A DNA stretch of 64,000 nt from Streptococcus sp. WM07 (GCF_004570525.1 NZ_SPPZ01000001.1:1-64000); one strand, 5' to 3'. Shown: positions 42,828 through 53,364, numbered from the stretch's first letter. The notes: a model not told the origin generated them from the sequence alone. A program made the numbers and translations.

Positions 42828-43871
42828 CTAAATTAACATTGAAATTGGGTTTTCAATGAGATCTTTCAAATCTTTCATAAATTTCGCACCAGCCATTCCA
42901 TCGACAACTCGATGGTCAATTGTGAGACCAAGACTCATCATAGGACGGATGACGATTTCACCATTTAAAGCTACTGGTTTCTCAATAGTTGCACTGACAC
43001 CAAGGATGGCTGAGTTAGGTTGATTGATGATAGGGCCAAAAGATTGTACTCCAAACATTCCCAAATTACTAATCGTGAATGTTGAATTTTGTAATTCACT
43101 CGGTGCCAATTTCATATCTAAAGCACGGCCAATTACATCCTTAAATGCTACGACCAGTTGGGAAAGGGACATTTTTTCAGCATTAAAGACAACAGGTGTC
43201 AATAAACCACCGTCCATTCCGACAGCCATGGCGAGGTTCACATAATCATGGGTAATAATCGTTTGGCCATCTTCAGTTAAACTTGAATTGATATAAGGAT
43301 GCTTCATCAAGGTTTTGATGACTGCAAGTGAAATCAAATCCGTAACAGTGACTTTTTTCCCAGTTTCTGCCATGATTGGATCTAGGACCTTCTTCCGTAG
43401 TGCCAGCATTTCCGTCATGTCGACTTCATAATTGAGGGTAAAGGTTGGCGCGGTTAGATACGAATCCACCATGCGTTGGGCAATGACTTTCCGCATTGGA
43501 GTCATTGGAATCCGCTCAATAGTTCCCCATTCGGTTTGGTTATCTGGAACTTCTTCAACTTTTTCAATTTGAGCTGGAGACTTAGTGGTTCCAGTTTCAA
43601 GATTTTCAGGGAGAAGGGCTAAAACATCCTTCTTCATAATTTTTCCATTAATCCCTGTACCTTGAATTTCTTGCCAAGCAATGTTGTGCTCTAGGGCAAT
43701 ACGTTTAGCCAAAGGCGAAATTCGAACGACATGCGTGTCTTTATGCTGATCTACATCTTCTTTATGAACCCGTCCTTTAGCTCCCGAACCACTAACATTA
43801 TAAAGGTTAATCCCTAATTGATCCGCCAATTTACGAGCCGCAGGAGTTGCTCTTAGTTTTTTGTCAGACAT
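42828..43871 (-). CDS. acoC: dihydrolipoamide acetyltransferase E2, lacking lipoyl domain
   Basis: E2 transfers the acetyl group to coenzyme A and forms the core of the complex. The 347 residues contain two peripheral-subunit-binding domains in a row (ATPAARKLADQLGINL at about 8-23 and ISPLAKRIALEHNIAW at about 51-66), a linker and the catalytic domain with HRVVDG near the C-terminus. There is no lipoyl domain at the N-terminus, where one or more are usual; the operon's E3 carries it instead. Spacing to its neighbours is about 10 bp on both sides. Confidence 0.94.
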   Translation of the reverse strand: MSDKKLRATPAARKLADQLGINLYNVSGSGAKGRVHKEDVDQHKDTHVVRISPLAKRIALEHNIAWQEIQGTGINGKIMKKDVLALLPENLETGTTKSPAQIEKVEEVPDNQTEWGTIERIPMTPMRKVIAQRMVDSYLTAPTFTLNYEVDMTEMLALRKKVLDPIMAETGKKVTVTDLISLAVIKTLMKHPYINSSLTEDGQTIITHDYVNLAMAVGMDGGLLTPVVFNAEKMSLSQLVVAFKDVIGRALDMKLAPSELQNSTFTISNLGMFGVQSFGPIINQPNSAILGVSATIEKPVALNGEIVIRPMMSLGLTIDHRVVDGMAGAKFMKDLKDLIENPISMLI

Positions 43872-43880
43872 TGCTTCTCC

Positions 43881-44873
43881 TTATTCTTTGTTTACAGTTT
43901 TGAGAATCGTCTCTTTAATACTTTCGACTGTTGGAATCATCGCATTTTCAAGATTTGCGGCATAAGGCATTGGAACATCCTCACCCGCACAGCGGCGAAT
44001 TGGTGCGTCTAAATAATCAAAGGCTTCTGATTCAGCTATAATGGCTGAGATTTCTCCAATAAAACCGCTTGTTTTGTGAGCATCGTTTACAAGAACGACT
44101 TTCCCTGTTTTCTTGACAGAATTAATGATGATTTCCTTATCTAGTGGTACTAGAGTCCGTGGGTCAACAACTTCGACAGAAATTCCGGTTTCTGCTAATT
44201 CTTCCGCAGCCTGGAGTACACGACGCAACATTTTACCATAGGTCACAACTGTGACATCCGTACCCTCTCTTTTAATTTCACCTTTGCCTAAAGGAATTAC
44301 ATAATCTGGATCAACGGGTACCTCACCTTTTTGATTAAATTCGGATTTGTACTCTAAAATAATAACCGGATTGTTATCACGAATTGAGGCTTTAAGGAGT
44401 CCCTTCATATCTGCGGGGGTTCCAGGAGCAACAACTTTAAGGCCTGGAATATGAGTAAACCAGCTTTCAAGGGATTGGGAATGTTGGGCTGCAGAACCAA
44501 CTCCATTACCGGCAGCACAGCGTACAGTCATCGGAACTTGGCCTTTCCCACCAAACATATATCGGGTTTTAGCAGCCTGGTTTACAATGGCGTCCATGGC
44601 AATAACAGAGAAATCCATGAAGGTCATATCCACAATCGGGCGAAGACCGGTCATGGCAGCACCAGCTGCAGCTCCCGAAATAGCAGCTTCTGAGATGGGA
44701 GCATCCCGAACCCGCTCTGGACCAAATTCTTCCAACATTCCTACTGACGTTCCGAAGTCTCCGCCAAAGACACCTACATCTTCTCCCATAAGAAAAACAT
44801 CTGGATCACGGCGCATTTCTTCAGACATAGCTAGGATAATCGTATCTCGAAATGACATTAATTTAGTTTCCAT
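43881..44873 (-). CDS. acoB: pyruvate/acetoin dehydrogenase E1 beta subunit
   Basis: E1 beta (330 residues) completes the thiamine diphosphate site with E1 alpha. Family marks are FLMGEDVGVFGG, the glutamate in RVRDAPISEAAISGAA, and the C-terminal transketolase domain (VEVVDPRTLVPLD). I start at METKLMSFRD (44871-44873) with AGAGG upstream; the longer frame overlaps acoA. The substrate could be pyruvate or acetoin; the sequence alone does not decide, and in other streptococci this operon is taken as the pyruvate dehydrogenase. Confidence 0.93.
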   Translation of the reverse strand: METKLMSFRDTIILAMSEEMRRDPDVFLMGEDVGVFGGDFGTSVGMLEEFGPERVRDAPISEAAISGAAAGAAMTGLRPIVDMTFMDFSVIAMDAIVNQAAKTRYMFGGKGQVPMTVRCAAGNGVGSAAQHSQSLESWFTHIPGLKVVAPGTPADMKGLLKASIRDNNPVIILEYKSEFNQKGEVPVDPDYVIPLGKGEIKREGTDVTVVTYGKMLRRVLQAAEELAETGISVEVVDPRTLVPLDKEIIINSVKKTGKVVLVNDAHKTSGFIGEISAIIAESEAFDYLDAPIRRCAGEDVPMPYAANLENAMIPTVESIKETILKTVNKE

Positions 44874-44889
44874 TTGTGACTGACCTCTC

Positions 44890-45858
44890 TTATTCCGCAT
44901 AAATATCTTCAAAGGCTGATTCTAGTGGTGGCAGGGGACTATTCTCTGCAAAGCGTACAGACTCTTCCACTGCTTCTTTAACTTCTGCCTGGATTTGATC
45001 TAATTCTTCCGCGCTAGCAATCTGATTTTCAACCAAATAATGACGGAAATTCTCTATTGGATCTTTTTTCTTCCATTCTTCTACTTCCTCTCGTGTCCGG
45101 TATTTACCAGGGTCAGATGAGGAATGGCCTAACCAGCGATAGGTTACACTTTCAATGAGTACAGGACCTTTTCCAGAACGAACATGTTCGACAGCTTCTT
45201 GAAAACCTTTGTAGACATCCAAAATATTATTACCATCTTCAACAAAAATACCTGGAATACCATAGGCTGTTGCTCGTTGATAAATGTGCTCTACATTGGT
45301 CATTTTTTTAATATCTGCTGAAATACCATAACCATTATTGATACATGCAAAAATAACAGGAAGTTTCCAAATAGAGGCCATATTGACAGCTTCATGGAAG
45401 ACACCTTCGTTGGTGGCACCGTCTCCGAAGAAGCAGACGACAATCTTATCAGTGCCTTTCATTTGCTGGGTTAGGGCTGCTCCGACTGCGATTCCCATTC
45501 CACCTCCAACAATACCATTGGCTCCGAGGTTTCCTGCGTCTAAATCGGCAATATGCATGGAGCCACCTTTTCCTTTACAGGTTCCAGTGTATTTTCCAAG
45601 AATTTCGGCCATCATTTCATTGAGATTAATCCCTTTTGCGATGGCTTGTCCATGTCCTCTGTGATTAGAAGTAATTAAGTCATCTGGATTGAGAGCAGCC
45701 ATGGCTCCAACATTCGCAGCCTCTTCTCCAACGGAAAAGTGGGTCATTCCAGGAACTTTTCCTTTTTTTACCAATTGGGCTATTTTTAAATCCATTCGAC
45801 GGATTTCTTCCATTTTACGGAACATATCCAGTAAAAGGCTTTTGTCTAGTGTTTCCAT
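44890..45858 (-). CDS. acoA: pyruvate/acetoin dehydrogenase E1 alpha subunit
   Basis: E1 alpha (322 residues) decarboxylates the 2-oxo acid with thiamine diphosphate and loads acetyl onto the lipoyl group. The thiamine motif GDGATNEGVFHEAVNMA...NN is clear near residues 150-180, with SNHRGHGQAIAKG near the N-terminus and RWLGHSSSDPGKYRT (phosphorylation-loop region) toward the C-terminus. AAAGGTGA precedes the ATG. It leads the acoA-acoB-acoC-lpdA-lplA operon behind a near-consensus promoter. Confidence 0.95.
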   Translation of the reverse strand: METLDKSLLLDMFRKMEEIRRMDLKIAQLVKKGKVPGMTHFSVGEEAANVGAMAALNPDDLITSNHRGHGQAIAKGINLNEMMAEILGKYTGTCKGKGGSMHIADLDAGNLGANGIVGGGMGIAVGAALTQQMKGTDKIVVCFFGDGATNEGVFHEAVNMASIWKLPVIFACINNGYGISADIKKMTNVEHIYQRATAYGIPGIFVEDGNNILDVYKGFQEAVEHVRSGKGPVLIESVTYRWLGHSSSDPGKYRTREEVEEWKKKDPIENFRHYLVENQIASAEELDQIQAEVKEAVEESVRFAENSPLPPLESAFEDIYAE

Positions 45859-45896
45859 ATATTCACCTTTCTGTTTTTCACAAACTTACACTTTCT

Positions 45897-45925
45897 ATTT
45901 TACCTTGTCTTGAAACCCCTGTCAA
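45897..45925 (-). promoter_or_regulatory. promoter of the acoA operon
   Basis: On the minus strand TTGACA (45920-45925), 17-bp spacer, TAAAAT (45897-45902). This is near consensus. Confidence 0.8.
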
Positions 45926-45942
45926 AAGATAACTAACAACTG

Positions 45943-45987
45943 AAAAAGCCCAGATGTCAGGCTTAGAAAGCATTATCTGGACTTTTC
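45943..45987 (-). terminator. terminator of the esterase/ATP-grasp operon
   Basis: AAAAGCCCAGAT and ATCTGGACTTTT pair over 12 positions (one mismatch) with a 19-nt loop and T run on the minus strand. Confidence 0.75.
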
Positions 45988-45997
45988 AATTGAAAAA

Positions 45998-47164
45998 TTA
46001 ATCTGCTAAAGTTTCAATATCACGAATGATATTGTGAATGACTTCAATATCATCAGAGGTGAAAATAAACATATCGTTTCCTTGAAGAGCTGCAAAAGCT
46101 TCTGGCATACGAACATTGGCTTTTAGATACGCAGCATAGCGTTCAAGAAGTTCTTCTTTGGATACTTGATAGCTCACCTCGTCTCGTCGTGTAGCTGCAA
46201 GTGCATGGTTGAGAGGACCATCTGCTTCTGGGAAACCATGACCAGCAACGAGACTAGCATAATCACGGAAAAGATCACGCGAATAACCAAAGTTATAGAC
46301 ATCCATAGCAAAGGCACCAGCTGGACGATTATTGTATTCGATAGCGATATAGTCGTCTCCATTACGGAAGAACTCAATATGGAAGAAACGTTCTTTCATG
46401 CCAAATGCTTTGACTGCAGCTTCTCCATATTTGCGAAGTAGGGGATCTACTTCCATCTGAGTGTAATAAGCAATTCCTTTTTGCTGGATAAGGATATTCA
46501 ATGGAGTGTCTGTGTAATCAAAGGATGTTGACCATACAATCTCGCCATTGGCATCTACTAATCCGTCAAAAGTACAAATTTCGGTACTAGTTACGAAAGG
46601 CTCTAAGAAATAGGCAATACTTTGATCCCAATTTTCGATGAATTCACGCACAGATCTTGGTTCTTCCAGCTTATAAGTAGCCGCAGCTCCAACTCCATTA
46701 TCAGGTTTCGCAATCAGTGGTAGACCAAGAGCTTCTACTGCTTCATGTACTTCATCTTCAGTTGTCACCACTCGTCCTGGTGTAACAGGAACCCCAGCAG
46801 AGCGGAAAATTTCTTTCATTTTTGATTTATACTTTGTTTTTTCAATATCTTCATTTTTGGGACCGAAAACATTGAATTGCGTGCGAAGTTCTGCATCAAG
46901 TTCCAACCAGTACTCGTTTTGTGATTCAATACGATTGATTGGACCATGTTTGTAGAAAAGGAAAGCTACTGCACGCTTGACTTCATCCAAGTCTTCTAAA
47001 TTATTGACGCGGAAGTATTCTGTTAAAGCCCCCTGGAGCTCAGAACCTAGTTGATCATAAGGTTCTTGACCAATTCCGAGAACAGTTATTCCTTGTTTAG
47101 CCAACTCAATGGAGAATTTTTGGAAATTCTGTGGGTAATAAGGTGAAATAACAATATAATTCAT
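45998..47164 (-). CDS. ATP-grasp ligase-like protein
   Basis: The 388-residue protein has the carbamoyl-phosphate-synthase-like ATP-grasp layout: a pre-ATP-grasp Rossmann part (VISPYYPQNF), the ATP-binding strand GLPLIAKPDNGVGAAATYKL near residue 150, and the metal site IAIEYNNRPAGAF near 285. Such enzymes join a carboxylate to an amine or thiol through an acyl phosphate. The substrate is unknown. It is the last of three genes with two esterases, and the trio may make and hydrolyse the same ester or amide. AAGGAG precedes the ATG. Confidence 0.8.
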   Translation of the reverse strand: MNYIVISPYYPQNFQKFSIELAKQGITVLGIGQEPYDQLGSELQGALTEYFRVNNLEDLDEVKRAVAFLFYKHGPINRIESQNEYWLELDAELRTQFNVFGPKNEDIEKTKYKSKMKEIFRSAGVPVTPGRVVTTEDEVHEAVEALGLPLIAKPDNGVGAAATYKLEEPRSVREFIENWDQSIAYFLEPFVTSTEICTFDGLVDANGEIVWSTSFDYTDTPLNILIQQKGIAYYTQMEVDPLLRKYGEAAVKAFGMKERFFHIEFFRNGDDYIAIEYNNRPAGAFAMDVYNFGYSRDLFRDYASLVAGHGFPEADGPLNHALAATRRDEVSYQVSKEELLERYAAYLKANVRMPEAFAALQGNDMFIFTSDDIEVIHNIIRDIETLAD

Positions 47165-47178
47165 AATCCCTCTCCTTT

Positions 47179-47919
47179 TTATAAATCAAGTGCTTCTAAG
47201 AAATGTGGCATTTGAATCCGCCACCAATCCCAATCATGAGCCACATCGTAGCCCCAAACATCAAACCAAGCTGGGATTTGTTTCTCCTCAAAGGCAGTTT
47301 TTAAGCTATAGAAGGATGGCAAGCCATCTTGTTCCCATGCCCCCAACCCAGTGCAGACAATGATGTCAGCAGAGCGGTAATGATCTAGGAACCATGGATC
47401 ATTTTGATTCCAGATATAGTCGCTTGGAGAATTTTGGTAAATTTCTTTGTCGTCTCCATATTCGCCGACAAAGAAACGAGCATCATAGACACCACTCAAG
47501 GCAATGACTTTTTGGAAAACGTCCGGATGCTGCAAGAAGAAGTTTAGCGCGTGGTAAGCTCCCATAGAACAGCCCGAAGTCATTAGAGGTCCTTCCCAAT
47601 TTGCGATGTGTTTGATAAAAGGTACAGCTTCTTGAATGATGTAACGTTCGTATGCCAAGTGAGCCAAGGCACGATCATGACCATGTTTCCAATTTGCTTC
47701 CCAACTTTCATTATCAATACTTGAAACTGTAAAGAATTGTACTTTCCCCTCATCGATAAAGCGTTGAGAGGCATTAATCATACCAAAATCGTAAAATTCA
47801 TTGTGACTTCCACCTGAAGATGGAAAAACAATAACTGGGATACCAGCATGTCCGTAGTGGTTCATATGCATGTCACGTCCTAATTCGTGACTCCAATGTA
47901 CAAGATTTTCGATATTCAT
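47179..47919 (-). CDS. alpha/beta-hydrolase esterase
   Basis: The 246-residue protein has the serine hydrolase nucleophile elbow GCSMG (SGCSMGAYHALNFF, near residue 116) and a C-terminal catalytic histidine in DVAHDWDWW. It belongs to the esterase D/Fes-like group. No signal peptide is seen, so it acts in the cytoplasm. It lies between another esterase gene and the ATP-grasp gene with gaps of 14-15 bp. AAGGAG precedes the ATG. Its substrate is unknown. Confidence 0.82.
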   Translation of the reverse strand: MNIENLVHWSHELGRDMHMNHYGHAGIPVIVFPSSGGSHNEFYDFGMINASQRFIDEGKVQFFTVSSIDNESWEANWKHGHDRALAHLAYERYIIQEAVPFIKHIANWEGPLMTSGCSMGAYHALNFFLQHPDVFQKVIALSGVYDARFFVGEYGDDKEIYQNSPSDYIWNQNDPWFLDHYRSADIIVCTGLGAWEQDGLPSFYSLKTAFEEKQIPAWFDVWGYDVAHDWDWWRIQMPHFLEALDL

Positions 47920-47934
47920 AAACGTCTCCTTTTA

Positions 47935-48765
47935 CTAATCATACCAAAAACGACTTAGGAATCGGAAGCAATCTCCCAATTGTTCAGACCAAGCAATTTC
48001 GTTGTGCTCTGCATCTGTTTGAATCACCAATTCCAGATTGTCCACATTATGTCCCATTCGAATCAGATCCTTAAAGTAGCGAATAGAAGAGCTCACATAG
48101 GCTTGTTTGATGTTACCACCAATCAAACTCTTATCTGCCTCATCATCTTCTTGGGTTCCAACATAAATGTAAATTTGTTGAGGAGCCTCCATTGGCATCC
48201 GTTCAATATAACGGTTAAAGGCTTCTTGGTGGAGGAAATTGGCGGAAGAGAAGACTCCTAGACAACCAATCCGATCCTGATAAGCCAGTCCCATAAACTG
48301 GGTGATATTCCCGCCAAGAGAACTACCAATCATAGCTGTATATTCTCTTTGGGGTTTGGTACGGTAATGTTCATCGATAAAAGGTTTTACGACTTCCATA
48401 ACAAATTCGGCGTATTCAATTCCCTTCCCACCGAAGCTAATTCCTGGAATAAGCCCCCCTTGAAACTTCCAAGCGGAGTATTCATTCATGCGGTTCTCCC
48501 CATCGTTATCAATGGCAACCACAATCATCCGATCAATATCTGGATTTCGCTTAATAGTTGGAATGACTTTCCATGAATAGCCACTAAAAGCTTCTTTACT
48601 GTAGAGAACATTTTGTCCATCATGGAAGTAAGACACTGGATAGGAACGCTCCACATCTTGCTCGTAGTTTTTAGGGAGGAGAACTCGAATTCGACGACCT
48701 TCACCCGAATAAGGTACTTCTAGTTCATGCGTATGCATATCTAAATAAAAGTAGGATTGATTCAT
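47935..48765 (-). CDS. alpha/beta-hydrolase esterase, Fes-like
   Basis: The protein (276 residues from ATG 48765) has nucleophile motif GSSLGG (TAMIGSSLGGNITQFMGL) and a C-terminal AEHNEIAWSEQ with a likely catalytic histidine, as in enterochelin-esterase-like hydrolases. The longer frame starting with TTG at 48789 is less likely. The predicted promoter is TGTACA-17-TATACT just upstream, so it is the first gene of the three-gene unit. Its relation to the second esterase is family level, not recent duplication. The substrate is unknown. Confidence 0.8.
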   Translation of the reverse strand: MNQSYFYLDMHTHELEVPYSGEGRRIRVLLPKNYEQDVERSYPVSYFHDGQNVLYSKEAFSGYSWKVIPTIKRNPDIDRMIVVAIDNDGENRMNEYSAWKFQGGLIPGISFGGKGIEYAEFVMEVVKPFIDEHYRTKPQREYTAMIGSSLGGNITQFMGLAYQDRIGCLGVFSSANFLHQEAFNRYIERMPMEAPQQIYIYVGTQEDDEADKSLIGGNIKQAYVSSSIRYFKDLIRMGHNVDNLELVIQTDAEHNEIAWSEQLGDCFRFLSRFWYD

Positions 48766-48870
48766 TGTCTGAAAACTCTCTATATTCAAAAATTTAAATC
48801 AGTATACCACAAATGCCTTGGACTGTACATATATTTTTGAAGGTTTTCAAAATATTTTCTTTCCGTATGC

Positions 48871-48900
48871 CAAAAAACCGAGACTTAGTCTCGGCATTTT
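48871..48900 (-). terminator. terminator after trmFO
   Basis: On the minus strand GCCGAGAC-taa-GTCTCGG is followed by six T residues, about 90 bp past the trmFO stop. Confidence 0.85.
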
Positions 48901-48986
48901 AATATTCGTCAATCCTCAAAAAATAGTCAGCAAGTGCATGGCAAATAGTCTTGATAAGGGTAACACTTGGGTTTTTTTATAGGAGA

Positions 48987-50324
48987 TTATTTCTCAAGAT
49001 AAGGGATCAAATCTTTTAGGGCACGTTCTGCGATTTTTTCATAGCGTTCTTTTTTATCACGAATACGTGGACCGTCCAATTCTTTGATAATTCCAAAGTT
49101 GACATTCATGGGTTGGAAATGTTTGCTATCGGTTGATGTAATATAGTGTGGCAAACTACCAATGGCTGTCGTTCTAGGGAAAACTACCTCAGCTTCGCCT
49201 TTAAAGAGGGCAGCTGCATTAATTCCAGCTACTAAGCCGGATGCTGCTGACTCTACATATCCTTCCACACCTGTCATCTGTCCAGCAAAAAAGAGATTTG
49301 GTTGTTTTTTGGAGCTGTAGGTAGAGGTCAGGAGGTTAGGAGAATCCATGTAAGAATTACGGTGCATAACCCCATAACGGACAAATTCAGCATTTTCTAA
49401 TCCAGGGATCATTTGGAATACTCGTTTTTGCTCTCCCCATTTGAGATGGGTCTGAAAACCAACGATATTATATAGACTACCGGCAGCATTGTCCTGACGG
49501 AGTTGGACTACCGCATAAGGAGTTTTGAAGTCCCCGTCTCGTGGACCTTTGTAATCATCTGGGTATTCCAGTCCAACAGGCTTCATTGGCCCGTATAGCA
49601 TGGTTTTGATACCTCTTTTAGCCATGACTTCAATGGGCATACAGCCTTCAAAATATTTTTCTTTTTCAAAAGAATTCAGAGGAGCTTCTTCCGCATGAAC
49701 AAGGGCATCATGAAAGGCCATGAATTCTTCTTTAGTCATAGGGGCATTTAGATAGGCTGCTTCTCCTTTGTCGTAGCGAGATTTTAGATAAACCTTGCTG
49801 TGGTCAATAGTACTGACATCAACAATAGGAGCGGCTGCATCATAGAAGTAAAAACCAGTACCCCCATTGAGCGCGTGAATTTTTTCTGCTAACGCATCGC
49901 TAGTTAGAGGACCTGTTGCAATAATTGTAATTTCATCTTCAGGTAATTCTTGGATTTCTTCACGATTGACTTCAATAAGTGGATGATTTGATAATTCCTC
50001 TGTAACAGATTGTGAAAATCCTTCCCGGTCGACGGCCAAGGCTCCACCAGCTGGAACACGGGTAGCTTCAGCTGCTTTTAAGATAATTGAATCCAAACGG
50101 CGCATTTCTTCTTTGAGAAGTCCTACCGCATTGGTTAGGGAATCTCCTCTAAGAGAGTTGGAACAAACCAATTCTGCAAACTGATCCGTTTTATGTTGGG
50201 GAGTCTTTTTAGGACCTCGCATTTCATAAAGTCGAACTGGAATACCACGTTTGGCAATCTGATAGGCTGCTTCACTGCCGGCAAGACCAGCTCCAATAAC
50301 ATTGATATGAGTCGTTTTATACAT
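48987..50324 (-). CDS. trmFO: folate-dependent tRNA uracil-54 methyltransferase TrmFO
   Basis: TrmFO makes ribothymidine at position 54 of tRNAs, using methylene-tetrahydrofolate and FAD. The 445 residues begin with the FAD fold [16 protein letters not shown] and contain [20 protein letters not shown] and [19 protein letters not shown]. The ATG shares a base with the topA stop (TAATG), so the two are coupled. Length is normal for the family. Confidence 0.95.
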   Translation of the reverse strand: MYKTTHINVIGAGLAGSEAAYQIAKRGIPVRLYEMRGPKKTPQHKTDQFAELVCSNSLRGDSLTNAVGLLKEEMRRLDSIILKAAEATRVPAGGALAVDREGFSQSVTEELSNHPLIEVNREEIQELPEDEITIIATGPLTSDALAEKIHALNGGTGFYFYDAAAPIVDVSTIDHSKVYLKSRYDKGEAAYLNAPMTKEEFMAFHDALVHAEEAPLNSFEKEKYFEGCMPIEVMAKRGIKTMLYGPMKPVGLEYPDDYKGPRDGDFKTPYAVVQLRQDNAAGSLYNIVGFQTHLKWGEQKRVFQMIPGLENAEFVRYGVMHRNSYMDSPNLLTSTYSSKKQPNLFFAGQMTGVEGYVESAASGLVAGINAAALFKGEAEVVFPRTTAIGSLPHYITSTDSKHFQPMNVNFGIIKELDGPRIRDKKERYEKIAERALKDLIPYLEK

Positions 50325-52417
50325 TATTTAACCTTTGCTTCTTCATAGTCTCCGTTTACACAGATAACCTGCTTACCTCCACCACGGACTTTCTTTTCGA
50401 CGAGCGTTCCTTGGCATTTTGGACAACTTCGTCCAACAGGTTTGTCCCAGCTGGTAAATTCACAGTCTGGATAGCGATCACAGCCATAGAAAAGTCGATT
50501 TTTCTTACTTTTACGTTCGATGACCTGCCCTTTTTGACATTCAGGACAGACCACACCGATTTCTTTGACGATAGCCTTGGTGTTCCGACAATCTGGAAAA
50601 TTACTACAAGCATAGAACTTTCCATAGCGACCTAGTTTAATGACCATGGGGTTACCACAGACATCACAATCAAAACCAGCAGGTTCGTCTTTGATTTGAA
50701 TTTTTTCCATTTCTTCCTCAGCCTTACCAATTTCCTTTTTGAAGGGTTGGTAGAATTGATCGATGACTTTTTGCCATTCTTCTTGACCAATTTCGACATC
50801 ATCTAAGCGTTTTTCTAAATCGGCTGTAAAATGGACGTCTACAATATCTGGGAAGAATTCAACAATTAGTTTGTTGACAATTTCTCCCAGTTCAGTGGGT
50901 TCAAAGCGTTTGGCAACTAATTTTACATAGTAGCGTTTTTGAATCGTTTCGATTGTTGGTGCATATGTTGATGGACGCCCTACCCCATTTTCTTCTAGCG
51001 TTTTAATTAAGGTTGCTTCTGAGTAACGAGCAGGTGGTTGTGTGAAGTGCTGTTCAGGCTTACTTGAAACACGTTTTACGAGATCTCCAACTTCCATTTC
51101 TGGCAACATCTTATTGCGGTCGGTATCGTTGTAAATAGCTAGATAACCATCGAACTTAACCTGACTTCCGTTAGCCGTAAAGCGTACACCAGCCTGTTCC
51201 AAATTGACCTTCATCGTATCAAAAACAGCGGCTGCCATTTGACTAGCTACAAAGCGATTCCAAATAAGAGTGTAGAGCTTGAGTTGATCTTTATCTAAAT
51301 ACTTACTGATGGATTCAGGGGTCAAATGTACATTGGAAGGACGAATCGCTTCGTGTGCATCTTGAGCTGAACTGGAATTCTTTACCTTACTACCGTGCTT
51401 TGAATAGTTAGCACCAAAACGTTCCGTGATAAAGTTAGCAGCTTCATTGGTAGCAACTGGGCTGATTCGAGTAGAATCGGTACGCATATAGGTAATAAGA
51501 CCTTGAACGCCACCTGATATTTTTATTCCTTCGTACAACTGCTGTGCCACTGACATGGTTTTTCGTGTACGGAAATTCAGTTTGTTAGCGGCATCTTGTT
51601 GAAGAGATGAGGTTGTGTAAGGAAGGGGAGCATTTCTTCGTCGTTCCTTTTTTTCAACCTTGGTTACATCAAATTCGTCAGATTTGAGTAGGTTTAAGAT
51701 TTCCTGAACATCTTCGTTGGTTTTTAACTCCTTCTTCTTCCCATTGATACCATAAAATGAGGCTTGGAATTGTTTGTTTCCTTTTTTAAAGATTGAATCA
51801 AGAGTCCAATATTCTTCTGGAATAAAAGCATTGATTTCAGCCTCACGGTCAATAATCAATTTTAGGGCAACAGATTGAACGCGACCTGCTGATAATCCTT
51901 TTTTGACTTTTTTCCAAAGGATTGGGGAGATAGAATATCCTACAATACGATCTAAAACACGACGTGCCTGTTGGGCATCTACCAAATCCATATTGATTTG
52001 TCGAGGTTCTTTAAAGGCACTCTTAACCGCATCTTTGGTAATTTCATTGAAGACTACGCGATTGTTGTCCTCAAGATTCAACTTTAGGATATGGGCCAAG
52101 TGCCAAGAGATGGCTTCACCTTCGCGATCCGGGTCACTAGCGAGAAAGACGTTCTTAGCTTTCTTGGCTTCTTTTTTTAGGTCATTAATAAGCGGCCCTT
52201 TACCACGAATGTTAATGTACTCAGGTTCATAGTTATTTTCAAAATCGACGGACATGGATGACTTTTTAAGGTCTCGAATATGTCCGACACTCGCCATAAC
52301 CTTGTAGTTTCGACCTAGGTATTTTTCAATGGTCTTAGCCTTGGCGGGTGATTCGACAATGACTAGATTTTTCTTTGGAGTGGTTTTTCTCTTTGTTTTT
52401 GTAACCAATCTCTTCAC
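50324..52417 (-). CDS. topA: DNA topoisomerase I
   Basis: TopA relaxes negative supercoils. The 697-residue protein has the TOPRIM domain ([17 protein letters not shown], then DPDREGE near 95), the active-site tyrosine in [14 protein letters not shown] near 305, and three C-terminal zinc-ribbon-like modules ([24 protein letters not shown]), the last lacking its final CxxxxxC pair. The start is uncertain. The frame opens with GTG at 52415-52417, which overlaps the Shine-Dalgarno AAAGG, so TTG at 52406-52408 is better spaced. It is followed by trmFO. Confidence 0.95.
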   Translation of the reverse strand: MKRLVTKTKRKTTPKKNLVIVESPAKAKTIEKYLGRNYKVMASVGHIRDLKKSSMSVDFENNYEPEYINIRGKGPLINDLKKEAKKAKNVFLASDPDREGEAISWHLAHILKLNLEDNNRVVFNEITKDAVKSAFKEPRQINMDLVDAQQARRVLDRIVGYSISPILWKKVKKGLSAGRVQSVALKLIIDREAEINAFIPEEYWTLDSIFKKGNKQFQASFYGINGKKKELKTNEDVQEILNLLKSDEFDVTKVEKKERRRNAPLPYTTSSLQQDAANKLNFRTRKTMSVAQQLYEGIKISGGVQGLITYMRTDSTRISPVATNEAANFITERFGANYSKHGSKVKNSSSAQDAHEAIRPSNVHLTPESISKYLDKDQLKLYTLIWNRFVASQMAAAVFDTMKVNLEQAGVRFTANGSQVKFDGYLAIYNDTDRNKMLPEMEVGDLVKRVSSKPEQHFTQPPARYSEATLIKTLEENGVGRPSTYAPTIETIQKRYYVKLVAKRFEPTELGEIVNKLIVEFFPDIVDVHFTADLEKRLDDVEIGQEEWQKVIDQFYQPFKKEIGKAEEEMEKIQIKDEPAGFDCDVCGNPMVIKLGRYGKFYACSNFPDCRNTKAIVKEIGVVCPECQKGQVIERKSKKNRLFYGCDRYPDCEFTSWDKPVGRSCPKCQGTLVEKKVRGGGKQVICVNGDYEEAKVK

Positions 52418-52499
52418 CTTTCACTTCAATTTAAACTGGGACAAGTTTACTCTATTTTCATATCTCTGTCAACAAATTAGGTTTTCCTATAGGAGAACT

Positions 52500-53345
52500 T
52501 TAAGTTATATTTAAGTCGTTAAGAATGTCTAAACCGCATGAAATATAGCTGGCTCCCTCTTTCAATAGCTGATGACAACCTTCGTGACTTTCGAGTAAGA
52601 TGGAGCCTGGAATTGCGTAAATTTCCCGTCCCACTTCAAGAGCTCGATCGACTGTTATAAGGCTTCCAGAGCGAGCCTTGGCTTCGGCTACTAGAACGGC
52701 TGTTGCTAGTCCTGCAATAATGCGGTTACGATTCGGAAAATGATAGGGTTTAGCAGTTTCATTTGGTCCATATTCACTTATCAAGAGTTGATGATGGCCT
52801 ATATATTCTTGGAGCCGTTTGTTTTCTGGTGGGTAAAATTGATTTAAGCCTGTTCCTAAAACTCCTATTGTTGGCGTACCTTCTCTGAGAGCCGCTTGAT
52901 GGGCTGCCGTATCGATCCCCCTTGCTAGGCCACTGATAATGACTAGTTTTCCCTTGAGCTCTTGGATGATTTTACGAACAGATTGGAGTCCGTAAGGGCT
53001 GGCCATACGGCTACCTACTACAGCCAGTGCTGGTAATTGTAGAAGGTTTATATTTCCTTGATAGAAGAGAATGAGTGGGGGATCATAGATTTCTTTTAGA
53101 TGTACTGGATAGCTTGAATCGTCTATTCCAATTGAGGGACAGGATTGAAATTCTTCAAGCAAGGCTTCTTGATCCCATTTTTTTGCTTTTTGCAAGCGGT
53201 CAAAGGGTTCTTTGCAACCTGAGATTACAAGTCGATTGCGGAGTATTTCTTCTTCTCCTTTTTCCACCTCATAATCAATAATTTTCTGAATTTGAATATT
53301 GGTTAAACCTAATTTCCGTAAATAAAATATGTCAAATCGCTTCAT
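52500..53345 (-). CDS. dprA: DNA-processing protein DprA
   Basis: DprA loads RecA onto incoming single-stranded DNA during transformation and, in pneumococcus, helps shut off competence. The 281 residues show an N-terminal helical part and the Rossmann-like core with VVGSRMASPYG, SGLARGIDTAAHQAAL, GTPTIGVLGTGLNQFYPPEN and RNRIIAGLA. I use ATG 53345, which has GAGGTG seven bases upstream; the GTG at 53354 is part of that site. A combox lies 20 bp upstream, so the gene should be induced by ComX. Confidence 0.95.
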   Translation of the reverse strand: MKRFDIFYLRKLGLTNIQIQKIIDYEVEKGEEEILRNRLVISGCKEPFDRLQKAKKWDQEALLEEFQSCPSIGIDDSSYPVHLKEIYDPPLILFYQGNINLLQLPALAVVGSRMASPYGLQSVRKIIQELKGKLVIISGLARGIDTAAHQAALREGTPTIGVLGTGLNQFYPPENKRLQEYIGHHQLLISEYGPNETAKPYHFPNRNRIIAGLATAVLVAEAKARSGSLITVDRALEVGREIYAIPGSILLESHEGCHQLLKEGASYISCGLDILNDLNIT

Positions 53346-53364
53346 TTTTTTCACCTCATCTACT

